A DNA stretch of 31,569 bases, from NCBI GenBank assembly GCA_903895475.1, contig CAITUF010000145.1, positions 1-31,569 on the forward strand, given 5' to 3'. Source of the stretch: an uncultured Opitutia bacterium (GTDB taxonomy: Bacteria; Verrucomicrobiota; Verrucomicrobiia; Opitutales; UBA953). The translations under genes were made by a program, and so were the position numbers. How positions within the stretch are numbered: position 1 is the first letter of the stretch; every line of letters starts with the position of its first letter. Below the pieces are notes generated by a model. The model was not told the DNA's origin and made no database searches. It saw only the letters and a list, made by a program, of their open reading frames with translations. Shown in pieces: positions 16,136 to 23,761 of the stretch.

Positions 16136-16875
16136 TGTCTAAGGTCATCGTCCATGCTGACAAGGCTACCGCTGCCAAGGCCGTCGCGGCCACTATCCGC
16201 GACCTCATTACTGCTAAGGCCAAGGCTGGCCAGGCTGCGGTCTTGGGTCTAGCCACTGGCTCAACGCCCCTCCCCTTGTATGCGGAATTAGTCCGCCTGC
16301 ATCGCGAAGAAGGCCTGAGTTTCCGTAACGTCGTTAGCTTCAATCTCGACGAGTATGAAGGCCTCTCTGGCGACCATCCGCAGTCCTATCGTTATTTCAT
16401 GGAGCAGAACCTCTTTCGCTTCATCGATATCCGCCGCGAAAATACGTACGTCCCGGCCGGCATCAGTGCGGATGCTGCCCGCACCTGCGCTGACTACGAA
16501 GCCGCGATTCGCACGGCTGGCGGGATAGACCTACAGGTCTTGGGAATTGGCCGCACGGGCCACATCGGCTTTAACGAACCCCCTTCGGCCCTCGATTCGC
16601 GTACGCGGCGAGTACACCTCGATGAGGTCACCCGTCGCGATAATTCCGTCTTTTTCGGTGAGCTAAGCCTCGTGCCGCAGGGCGCGCTCACCATGGGCGT
16701 GGGCACCATCATGGACTGCCGTCAGGTTGAACTGCTGGCCTTTGGGACGGGCAAAGCGGAGATTATCCGCAAGACCCTGCAGACTCAGCCTTCAGCGGAC
16801 TGCCCGGCCAGCTGGCTCCAAAGCCATGCCCGCTGCACGTTCCATCTAGATCCCGAAGCCAACGCTTTACTCTAA
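16135..16875 (+). CDS. NagB-like glucosamine-6-phosphate deaminase/isomerase family protein
   Basis: A 246-residue Rossmann-like protein of the NagB family, which deaminates and isomerises glucosamine-6-phosphate to fructose-6-phosphate. The phosphate-loop region LATGSTPLPLY and FNLDEYEGL are present, and the alignment to E. coli NagB is nearly gap-free: D72, H143 and E148 are kept. However, position 141, Asp in E. coli, is Thr (GIGRTGHIGFNEP), and E. coli Arg172, which binds the substrate phosphate, is Val (DNSVFFGE). The lysine equivalent to K208 remains. From memory, similar changes occur in Bacteroidetes proteins that fuse a NagB-like domain to PIG-L; here the PIG-L gene lies two genes downstream. 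I therefore place it in that NagB-like group and leave the substrate open. The start is ATG 16135, overlapping the valS stop. Confidence 0.85.
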   Translation: MSKVIVHADKATAAKAVAATIRDLITAKAKAGQAAVLGLATGSTPLPLYAELVRLHREEGLSFRNVVSFNLDEYEGLSGDHPQSYRYFMEQNLFRFIDIRRENTYVPAGISADAARTCADYEAAIRTAGGIDLQVLGIGRTGHIGFNEPPSALDSRTRRVHLDEVTRRDNSVFFGELSLVPQGALTMGVGTIMDCRQVELLAFGTGKAEIIRKTLQTQPSADCPASWLQSHARCTFHLDPEANALL

Positions 16876-16889
16876 GCCGACTGTTTAGG

Positions 16890-18272
16890 ATGAAAGTCTC
16901 TCCCCGTTATACCTCTTCAATCGATCCGGACTTCGTACCCGCTTCGCTTTGGACCAAGGAATTTGGCAAACTCTGCCAAAATACACCAGGTAGCTCGGTT
17001 CTTGCGATTGGTCTATCGCGACCCGATGGCACGGCCTCGGTCTTCCGGACGATGCTCCTGCCAGCCAGTTCGACGAACGACGCGGACAACCTGCTGCACG
17101 TTGAGCGTACCGTAAAGTTCCTGCTCTGGGCTCGCAGTGGTAACCTGGTCTTGCTGTCCGGCGAGCATGCCCCCGCCTTGGCCAAGGAGTTACAGGCCAT
17201 GTATGCCCCTGGTGGCGTCCGCGCCTTCGACGCAGACTTTGCACGCAAGCTCTTCGAACTTCCGCTGACCTTCCGTGCGGTTGCCGAACACGATCTGCCG
17301 GCCGAAAGTACTTCTCACCTCCCCCTTGGTCGTAACCTCAGCGGCTGCCGCATAGGCTTCGACCTCGGCGGCTCCGACCGGAAGTGCGCAGCCGTCATTG
17401 ATGGTAAGGTGGTCTTCTCCGAGGAAGTGAAATGGGATCCCTATTTCCAACCAGACCCTACTTACCATCTCGAGGGCATCCGCCACTCCCTGCAGATTGC
17501 CGCTGCTCACCTCCCGCGCGTCGATGCGATCGGTGGCTCGGCGGCGGGCGTTTACATCAACAATAAAGTGCGCGTCGCCTCGCTCTTTCGCGGCGTGACT
17601 GACCCAGCGCTTTTCGAGGCTAAGGTTAAGGATATGTTCCTGGATCTTGCGAAGGAGTGGCAGGTGCCGTTCGAAGTTCTTAACGACGGGGACGTCACGG
17701 CGCTCGCTGCTTCGATGTCGCTGAACCGCAACGCCGTTCTGGGCATTGCCATGGGCACCAGCGTAGCCGCCGGCTTTGTCGACCCCAAGGGCAACCTTAC
17801 TAACTGGCTCAGCGAGCTCGCTTTCGTGCCGGTCGATTATCGCGTTCAGGGGCCGGCCGACGAATGGTCCGGCGATCTCGGTTGTGGCGTGCAATACTTT
17901 AGCCAGCAGGGCGTGGGGCGATTACTCCCCCTCGCTGGTATCCATCTGCCTGGGTCCATGCGCCTCCCTGAGCAACTGGAAGAACTCCAGAAACTCATGC
18001 TGGCCGGGGATGCGCGTGCCCTAAAGGTCTACGAGACCATCGGGATTGCTTTCGGCTATGCCATCGCGCACTTCGCCAGCTTCTACGACATTCAGTGCCT
18101 CCTGATCATGGGCCGCGTGACTTCTGGTCAGGGTGGTGATGTCATAATTGACCGAGCTCGGTCAGTACTGGCTGATGAATTCCCCGAACTTCGCATCGAC
18201 CTCGTCGTGCCTTCCGAGAAGGATAAGCGCCACGGGCAAGCCGTCGCTGCCGCCTCCCTGCCCCCTCTCTGA
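16890..18272 (+). CDS. ROK-like sugar kinase family protein with N-terminal extension
   Basis: A 460-residue protein. Residues about 153-455 form an actin-like ATPase fold of ROK type: phosphate-1 loop DLGGSD (158-163), a GGSAAGVYINN segment, NDGD (265-268, with D266 in the place of the catalytic base), phosphate-2 loop GIAMGTSVAAG (285-295) and an adenosine-side GRVTSGQGG (408-416). The GHxxxxxxxxxCxCGxxGC zinc motif of typical ROK kinases and repressors is missing; the corresponding stretch is WSGDLGCGVQYFSQQ. There is no DNA-binding helix-turn-helix, so an enzyme is more likely than a repressor. The first 150 residues match no domain I recognise. Its place between NagB-like and PIG-L genes suggests an amino-sugar substrate. 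It lies 14 bases after the NagB-like stop. Confidence 0.78.
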   Translation: MKVSPRYTSSIDPDFVPASLWTKEFGKLCQNTPGSSVLAIGLSRPDGTASVFRTMLLPASSTNDADNLLHVERTVKFLLWARSGNLVLLSGEHAPALAKELQAMYAPGGVRAFDADFARKLFELPLTFRAVAEHDLPAESTSHLPLGRNLSGCRIGFDLGGSDRKCAAVIDGKVVFSEEVKWDPYFQPDPTYHLEGIRHSLQIAAAHLPRVDAIGGSAAGVYINNKVRVASLFRGVTDPALFEAKVKDMFLDLAKEWQVPFEVLNDGDVTALAASMSLNRNAVLGIAMGTSVAAGFVDPKGNLTNWLSELAFVPVDYRVQGPADEWSGDLGCGVQYFSQQGVGRLLPLAGIHLPGSMRLPEQLEELQKLMLAGDARALKVYETIGIAFGYAIAHFASFYDIQCLLIMGRVTSGQGGDVIIDRARSVLADEFPELRIDLVVPSEKDKRHGQAVAAASLPPL

Positions 18273-18273
18273 C

Positions 18274-19119
18274 ATGAAGCTCAACCCTAAGGCTAACTTG
18301 CTCATCCCTGACCAGCAGACTGGTCCGGTGGCCTTCAGCCGTACGACCCACCTCGGGATTGGCGCGCACCAGGATGACCTCGAGTTCATGGCCTATGAAG
18401 GCATCCTTGCTTGCTACGACCGCACGGACCAGTGGTTCGGGGGCGTCATCATGACGGACGGGCGCAGTAGCTCGCGGAAGGGACCTTATGCCGGTTGGAC
18501 GGATGACCAGATTGCCGCCGAGCGCATCAAGGAACAGCACCAAGCAGCCGTAATAGGTCAGTATTCGTTTATCGCCCAACTCGGCTACCTATCCAAGGAA
18601 GTTCGCCCCGCCAATGAGCCTTCCGTCGTCGGCGACTTGCTGGCCATCTTAATGGTCGCCCAACCCGAGGTCGTTTACCTCCACAATCCAGCGGATAAGC
18701 ACGACACCCATGTGGCCTGCCTGCTGCGTTGTATTGAAGCCCTGCGGGCAATGCCGGCTGAATTGCGCCCCAAGAGGGTTCTTGGTTGTGAGGTCTGGCG
18801 GGGACTCGATTGGATGCTCGACGCTGAAAAAGTGCCGATGGCCGTCTCCGCCCGCCCCGAACTGGCCAATGCCCTCAACGAGGTCTTTGCCACGCAGATT
18901 ATCGGTGGCAAGCGCTACGACCTCGCGGTCCTCGGCCGCCGTATTGCGAATGCCACTTTCCACGACGCCCATGCGTCCGACCTAGAGACTTCACTCCAGT
19001 GGGCGCTCGATCTGACTCCGCTGATCAATGACCCCCAGCTCGACGTCATCGAATACACCCTTGGTTTCGTCGAACGCCTAAAGCAAGACATCGCCGAACG
19101 CCTAAAGCGCGCGCTCTAA
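18274..19119 (+). CDS. PIG-L family (LmbE-like) deacetylase
   Basis: A 281-residue zinc-dependent deacetylase of the PIG-L/LmbE family, members of which remove N-acetyl groups from GlcNAc-containing compounds. The metal and catalytic motif is AHQDDLE (31-37), a variant of AHPDD(L/E)E with Gln for Pro, and the second metal site is HDTHVA (143-148). There is no signal peptide, so it should act in the cytoplasm. I chose ATG 18274, one base after the kinase stop, over a longer frame that runs back into the kinase gene. The C-terminus contains a near-duplicated ERLK unit (14-base direct repeat, 19071-19084 and 19095-19108). The NagB-like and nucleotidyltransferase neighbours suggest that it deacetylates a free or activated GlcNAc derivative. 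Confidence 0.85.
   Translation: MKLNPKANLLIPDQQTGPVAFSRTTHLGIGAHQDDLEFMAYEGILACYDRTDQWFGGVIMTDGRSSSRKGPYAGWTDDQIAAERIKEQHQAAVIGQYSFIAQLGYLSKEVRPANEPSVVGDLLAILMVAQPEVVYLHNPADKHDTHVACLLRCIEALRAMPAELRPKRVLGCEVWRGLDWMLDAEKVPMAVSARPELANALNEVFATQIIGGKRYDLAVLGRRIANATFHDAHASDLETSLQWALDLTPLINDPQLDVIEYTLGFVERLKQDIAERLKRAL
19071..19108 (+). repeat. 14-base direct repeat at the 3' end of the PIG-L gene
   Basis: CGAACGCCTAAAGC occurs at 19071-19084 and again at 19095-19108, a period of 24 bases or 8 codons. It encodes a repeated ERLK in the final helix. It looks like a small in-frame duplication extending the C-terminus. Confidence 0.7.
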
Positions 19120-20025
19120 ATGAAGCCCACCCTCCTTGTTCTCGCCGCTGGTATGGGCAGCCGCTACGGTGGCCTTAAGCAGATCGACCCGATGGGTCCG
19201 TCCGGTGAAACCATTCTAGACTACTCGGTCTTCGATGCGATTCGCGCAGGCTTTGGTAAAGTAGTCTTCATCATTCGTCCAGACTTTGAGCAAGATTTCC
19301 GCGAACGTATCGCGGCCAAATTCGCTGATAAAATTGAGGTTGGCTTCGCGTTTCAGACTTTAGATCGGTTACCTCCAGGGTTTACCGTTCCCGCTGGCCG
19401 GGAAAAGCCTTGGGGCACCACCCACGCAATCCTCTGCGCCCGGGATGCCGTCCACACCCCCTTTGCCGTCATCAATGCGGATGACTTCTACGGTCGAGAT
19501 TCCTATGCGACTCTCGGTCAGTATCTATCTGGCCTGCAGAACAGCGACCGCACCTACGCCATGGTCGGTTTCACCTTGAAGAACACCCTCTCGGATCACG
19601 GGACCGTTGCGCGGGGCGTCTGCCAAGCCGACGGCCAAGGCCTGCTGACCGACATCCAGGAACTCACCAAAATCGCGAAGACTGCAACGGGCGCCGAGAA
19701 CCGCACCGAAGACGGCGTCGTCACGCTACTGAATGGCGAAGAGCCGGTCTCAATGAACATGTGGGGCTTCACGCCGAGCATCTTTCCGCTATTAGAAAAA
19801 GACTTCGGCACTTTCCTACAGACCAAGGGGCAAGAACTGAAGAGCGAGTCCTATATTCCAATAGCTGTCGGTAATCTCGTAAAGAGTCAGCAGGCTAACT
19901 GCCGCATCCTCCGGACGACTGCTGCGTGGTTTGGCGTGACCTATCGTGAAGATAAGGCGCTGGTCCAAGCCAGCATCCTTGAGCAGGTCCGCCAAGGTAA
20001 CTACCCTACTTCCCTCTGGACCTAG
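19120..20025 (+). CDS. Sugar-1-phosphate nucleotidyltransferase
   Basis: A 301-residue nucleotidyltransferase of the GT-A-like pyrophosphorylase fold. The N-terminal signature is LVLAAGMGSRYGGLKQIDPMG (broken here as LVLAAGMGSRYGG plus LKQ), with the GxGxR nucleotide loop, and the metal-binding Asp lies in AVINADDFYG. The C-terminal part is short and has no left-handed beta-helix, so it is not a GlmU-like bifunctional enzyme. It abuts the PIG-L stop directly and is followed after 4 bases by a NahK-like kinase. In that setting the likely reaction is sugar-1-phosphate plus UTP to UDP-sugar, with HexNAc-1-phosphate the favoured substrate. That specificity is inferred from context and not from residues. 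Confidence 0.85.
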   Translation: MKPTLLVLAAGMGSRYGGLKQIDPMGPSGETILDYSVFDAIRAGFGKVVFIIRPDFEQDFRERIAAKFADKIEVGFAFQTLDRLPPGFTVPAGREKPWGTTHAILCARDAVHTPFAVINADDFYGRDSYATLGQYLSGLQNSDRTYAMVGFTLKNTLSDHGTVARGVCQADGQGLLTDIQELTKIAKTATGAENRTEDGVVTLLNGEEPVSMNMWGFTPSIFPLLEKDFGTFLQTKGQELKSESYIPIAVGNLVKSQQANCRILRTTAAWFGVTYREDKALVQASILEQVRQGNYPTSLWT

Positions 20026-20029
20026 TCTC

Positions 20030-21133
20030 ATGGCCACTTCCGTTTCTTACGACACCCGCGCCATCGCCGCCGCCTTCACCCTGCTGGGTGACTACGTCTC
20101 GGCGGAGCCCTACGGCAGTGGGCATATCAATGACACCTTTGCGCTCGAGATGAGCCAAGGTGGTTGCCGCCTGCGCTACGTGCTGCAACGCATCAACCAC
20201 AACATCTTCAAGAATCCCGATGGGCTGATGGAGAATGTCGAACGTGTCTGCCGCCACACCCAAGCGAAGTTGCAGGCTGCGGGGGCGGCCGATGCCTCGC
20301 GGCGAGCCTTGACGTTGGTCCCGACAAAGGCCGGGCGTGGCTGGCACACTGACCCTGCCGGCAATCGCTGGCGCTGCTACGTCTTCGTCGAAGGCGCGAC
20401 CGGCCACGATATCATCCGTAACGCCGATCAGGCTTACCAGGCGGCCAAGGCCTTTGGTGCCTTCCAAGCCCTCGTCGCGGACCTCCCCGGCGGTCGTCTG
20501 GTCGAGACCATCCCCCACTTCCACCATACGCCTACCCGCTTCGCCAACTTCCAAGCGGCTTTGGCTAAGGATGCCCATGGCCGCGCCGCGCAAGCGCTAC
20601 CCGAAATCGCCTTCGCTCTCGCCCGTGCCCACGAGGTCGGCGTTATTGCCGACGCCATGGCCCGAGGTGATATCCCGGAGCGCGTCACGCATAATGACAC
20701 CAAACTCAACAACGTCCTCCTCGACAACGCCACCCAAGAAGGCATCTGCGTAATTGACCTCGACACGGTCATGCCCGGTTCGGCCCTTTACGATTTCGGC
20801 GACTTGGTCCGCACCTCGACTTCTCCGGCCGCCGAAGACGAGACCGACCTCTCCAAGGTCACGATGCAGTTGCCGATGTTCGAAGCTCTCGTGAAGGGTT
20901 ACCTAACCACGGCCGGAGGCTTCCTGACCCCCCGTGAACGGGAACTTCTCCCCTTCGCTGGCAAGTTAATCACCTTTGAGATTGGCCTCCGCTTCCTGAC
21001 TGACTGGCTGGACGGGGACGTGTACTTCAAAATCAAGCACCCGCAGCATAACCTCGACCGCCTGCGGACCCAATTCAAGCTCGTCGAATCCATCGAAGCC
21101 CAGTTGCCGGCTATGCAGGCTCTCGTCCAATAA
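20030..21133 (+). CDS. Aminoglycoside-phosphotransferase-fold kinase, N-acetylhexosamine 1-kinase (NahK)-like
   Basis: A 367-residue kinase. The catalytic loop is THNDTKLNNVLLD (220-232, D223 as base), which closely matches the HNDTK loop of bifidobacterial NahK, followed by the metal-binding VIDLDTVMPG (241-250). GSGHINDTF (29-37) lies at the nucleotide loop and YVLQRINHNIF (50-60) contains the likely ATP-contacting strand. NahK phosphorylates GlcNAc or GalNAc at the anomeric carbon. The pairing with a nucleotidyltransferase before it and an epimerase after it mirrors the NahK, uridylyltransferase and GalE route to UDP-HexNAc. ATG 20030 is preferred to earlier in-frame starts inside the preceding gene. 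It is cytoplasmic, with no membrane segments. Confidence 0.85.
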   Translation: MATSVSYDTRAIAAAFTLLGDYVSAEPYGSGHINDTFALEMSQGGCRLRYVLQRINHNIFKNPDGLMENVERVCRHTQAKLQAAGAADASRRALTLVPTKAGRGWHTDPAGNRWRCYVFVEGATGHDIIRNADQAYQAAKAFGAFQALVADLPGGRLVETIPHFHHTPTRFANFQAALAKDAHGRAAQALPEIAFALARAHEVGVIADAMARGDIPERVTHNDTKLNNVLLDNATQEGICVIDLDTVMPGSALYDFGDLVRTSTSPAAEDETDLSKVTMQLPMFEALVKGYLTTAGGFLTPRERELLPFAGKLITFEIGLRFLTDWLDGDVYFKIKHPQHNLDRLRTQFKLVESIEAQLPAMQALVQ

Positions 21134-21136
21134 GCT

Positions 21137-22057
21137 ATGAAAGTCCTCGTCACTGGCGGTGCTGGCTTCATCGGTTCACACGTCGTCGAACATTTCCAAG
21201 GTAAGGCCGAGGTTATCGTCCTCGATAATTTCCGCTCGGGCCACCGCCGTAACCTGGCGGGACTCCAGCACACCCTGATCGAAGGTTCGATTCTGGATCG
21301 CGCCAAGCTCGACGAAGCCATGCGCGGCGTTGACCAAGTCTACCATTTGGCCGCCATGATTTCCGTGCCGGAGTCCATGCTGAAGCCGCGCGAATGCGTG
21401 GACCTCAACGCCACGGGCACTTTGCATGTCCTCGAGGCCGCCGAAGCCGCTCGGGTGCGTAAGGTCGTCCTCGCTTCTTCCGCCGCCGTCTACGGCGACA
21501 ACCCGACCGTCCCCAAGGTCGAGACCATGCTGCCGGAGCCTAAGTCGCCTTACGCCGTGACCAAGCTCGACGGTGAATATTACCTCGACCTCTTTCGCCG
21601 GGAACGCGGTTTAGCCACCACGAGTCTTCGCTTCTTTAATGTCTTTGGCCCTCGCCAAGACCCGAAGTCGCCCTACGCTGCCGCCGTCCCGATCTTCATC
21701 GAAAAGGCCGTCAGGGGCGAACCCATTGGCATCTTCGGCGACGGCGAACAGACCCGCGACTTCATCTATGTGAAGGACATTGTCGGGGCCCTCACCTTTG
21801 CGGCAAACAACCCGGACTTGGGCGGGGTCTTTAATGTGGGCTATGGTCGCAAGATGACGGTTAAGTCGCTCGCGGAAGAGGTTGTCCGCCTCACCGGCTC
21901 AACCTCCCGCATCGAGCACAAGCCCGAGCGTCTTGGCGACATCAAGCACTCCATGGCTTCCTCGGATAAGCTCCAGCAAGCGGGCTGGCAGCCGCACCAC
22001 AGCGTGGCCGAAGGGCTCGGGGCGACGGTCGCTTACTTTAAGTCGCTCAAGGCGTGA
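21137..22057 (+). CDS. NAD-dependent sugar-nucleotide epimerase (UDP-glucose/UDP-GlcNAc 4-epimerase-like)
   Basis: A 306-residue extended short-chain dehydrogenase. It has the NAD loop GGAGFIGSH (7-15), D30 ending strand 2 as the NAD ribose ligand, Ser in LASSAAVYG (113-120) and the catalytic Y139-xxx-K143 in SPYAVTKLDGEYY. The active-site and substrate segments (FNVFGPRQDP, then GDGEQTRDFIYVKDIV) are those of GalE/WbpP-type 4-epimerases. Family membership alone does not decide between Glc/Gal and GlcNAc/GalNAc; the NahK-like kinase upstream favours N-acetylated sugars. It is the last gene of the operon. Its final 11 bases overlap the end of the convergent HxHP gene, so there is no terminator between them. 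Confidence 0.9.
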   Translation: MKVLVTGGAGFIGSHVVEHFQGKAEVIVLDNFRSGHRRNLAGLQHTLIEGSILDRAKLDEAMRGVDQVYHLAAMISVPESMLKPRECVDLNATGTLHVLEAAEAARVRKVVLASSAAVYGDNPTVPKVETMLPEPKSPYAVTKLDGEYYLDLFRRERGLATTSLRFFNVFGPRQDPKSPYAAAVPIFIEKAVRGEPIGIFGDGEQTRDFIYVKDIVGALTFAANNPDLGGVFNVGYGRKMTVKSLAEEVVRLTGSTSRIEHKPERLGDIKHSMASSDKLQQAGWQPHHSVAEGLGATVAYFKSLKA

Positions 22058-22919
22058 CTTCAAACGGCACGAGGAGGTAATCCTCGGCGCCATCGCTGAT
22101 ATTCAGCCAGAGGTCATAGCGACCGGGCGGAGGCAGGCGTAAGCGGAAGGAAAGCGTCGGGTTAGCCTCGTATTCACCGCCTTCTAACGACGGGTGCATA
22201 TGGGCGTAGCCCGTTTGGGTGTTCGCATCGCCAAAGAGGACCGCATGGCCTAAGGAGGCCATTAAGGGCTGGAGCTTGAGCGGAGGCGCGCCGGCCGGGG
22301 CCGACAAAGTCACGCGCACTAAGGTGGACTTATCGGACTGAGTCGTCGAGAGGGTCACCGCCTTCACCTGATTACGGGAGATGAGCGGAGGCTTGGGCAA
22401 GGATTTTACCTCGAGGCTAGCGGTCGCTTCGGCTAGTAGGACGCGGCCAGCGCGGAGCGTCACGAAATCAACGTAGGCCTGAAAGTCGCCGCCAGGATTT
22501 CCTTCCGTGAACCACGTGGGCAATACAAAGTTCCAGGTGCCATCATCGGTCGGGGTCGGATGAACGTGGATATAGCCCTTTCGTCCCGTGACCTGTCGGA
22601 GGTGCAGGTGAACCTTCTGTGTGTGCGAGACCCCGACTTCAAAGGGCAGGATCGGTCGACCCTCATCACCGATGAGGCGGAGGGACCCACCCTGCCCATT
22701 CTCGTTAAATGCGAGCTCAAGTTTCACCGGAAATCGCAAGGCCTTAGGGGAATAGAAGTTAGCCTCCTCATTGACCCCGCAGAATTGAACACCCTGCGAA
22801 ATGACCGGCTCATGGGCGGCGTGGAGGAAGGCGCACTGCGTATCCGGCAAAGAGCGTAACCCGAAGAATGCGACGACCGCGAGTGCGGTCAGGATCCAGA
22901 TTTGGCGTGCAGTGGTCAT
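22047..22919 (-). CDS. Membrane-anchored or exported protein with two HxHP domains (function unknown)
   Basis: A 290-residue protein with an uncleaved-looking N-terminal membrane helix (about 7-23). The rest appears to be two beta-sandwich-like repeats. Each carries a histidine motif in the same local context: KGYIHVHP (114-121, preceded by HLH at 104-106) and TGYAHMHP (236-243), followed by LPPPGRYDLWLNI in the second. Two cysteines, C29 and C47, lie just outside the membrane. I do not recognise a named family with certainty. The paired His motifs, predicted periplasmic location and coupling to SCO1 (ATGA overlap at 22916-22919) suggest copper or other metal binding; that is inference. It is the last gene of a four-gene minus-strand operon and overlaps the epimerase end by 11 bases. 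Confidence 0.8.
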   Translation of the reverse strand: MTTARQIWILTALAVVAFFGLRSLPDTQCAFLHAAHEPVISQGVQFCGVNEEANFYSPKALRFPVKLELAFNENGQGGSLRLIGDEGRPILPFEVGVSHTQKVHLHLRQVTGRKGYIHVHPTPTDDGTWNFVLPTWFTEGNPGGDFQAYVDFVTLRAGRVLLAEATASLEVKSLPKPPLISRNQVKAVTLSTTQSDKSTLVRVTLSAPAGAPPLKLQPLMASLGHAVLFGDANTQTGYAHMHPSLEGGEYEANPTLSFRLRLPPPGRYDLWLNISDGAEDYLLVPFEVTP

Positions 22920-23761
22920 CGGGGCTTAGAAGGCTCGGCGAGACGTGCAAAGTACTCGGCAACCTCGGCAGAGTCAAATACGGCACCCTCTCGGCGTTGG
23001 ACAATGCGTCCTTCGGGGCTGACTAACACCAAGGCGGCGTTGTGCAGGATCGTGCCGTCACTCCTCGTCGTCAGGATACCGTAATGGCGCATGAGATCCT
23101 TAATGTGGGCTTCCCGACCGGTCAGGAAACTGTGTCGTTTAAAGTCGATCCCATAACCCTGCGCATAGGTGCGAAGCATGCCGGGGGTATCCACTTCGGG
23201 GTCGAAGGTGATGGTGAGCAGACGGACATTGGCGAGGGCGGGCCGCTTTGCTAATTCGTCGGCTAGTTTGCGCATGGCCGACGTCGAAGCCGGGCACATG
23301 CGGGCGTTCTGGCAACTCGTGAAGACGAAGTTGATCGCCAAGGGTGCGCCGAGAAAGTCTTTCTTCAACCGGAACTGTCCGTCTTGATCCCAAAGGGCCA
23401 TCATAGGCATGAGGTCATTAGCCCCGCGCATCACGATACGCCCACGTTCAAAGGTATCCCGGCGCAGGGCGTCAACGACCTGTTGCTCCTGTCGCAGTTC
23501 CTCGGGGTCAGCCGAAATCACGCCTTCCGCCGATTGTTTGCCATCACGTTGCACCAAGGTACAGCGGACCTGCTTAGCCCAAGCAATTTCGAGGTCGCCG
23601 GCTTGGAGCGCAACCGTCGCAGGGGCACCTGGCTTAGCTTCGCTCGACGTAAAGATCGCGGAGCGACTCGCTGGTTCAAAACGGCTTAACTGCCCAACCT
23701 GCGAGACCGAGTCGGCCGCAGCGAGGAGTGACCCTGAGAGGAAGTAGAGAAAAACTTTCAT
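22916..23761 (-). CDS. SCO1/SenC-type thioredoxin-fold protein
   Basis: A 281-residue protein with a signal peptide (about 1-16) and a C-terminal thioredoxin-like domain (about 115-275). The metal or redox pair is C150-QNARM-C156, a Cys-x5-Cys spacing instead of the usual CxxxC of SCO1, and the conserved third ligand is H240 in DGTILHNAALVLVSPEG. SCO proteins deliver copper to, or reduce, the CuA site of cytochrome oxidase. The region 50-115 includes ALRRDTFERGR just before the thioredoxin fold, a pattern I associate with one branch of SCO1-like proteins. No oxidase genes are in view. Stop and start codons overlap on both sides (ATGA with the Ppx/GppA-like gene and with the HxHP gene). Confidence 0.86.
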   Translation of the reverse strand: MKVFLYFLSGSLLAAADSVSQVGQLSRFEPASRSAIFTSSEAKPGAPATVALQAGDLEIAWAKQVRCTLVQRDGKQSAEGVISADPEELRQEQQVVDALRRDTFERGRIVMRGANDLMPMMALWDQDGQFRLKKDFLGAPLAINFVFTSCQNARMCPASTSAMRKLADELAKRPALANVRLLTITFDPEVDTPGMLRTYAQGYGIDFKRHSFLTGREAHIKDLMRHYGILTTRSDGTILHNAALVLVSPEGRIVQRREGAVFDSAEVAEYFARLAEPSKPR

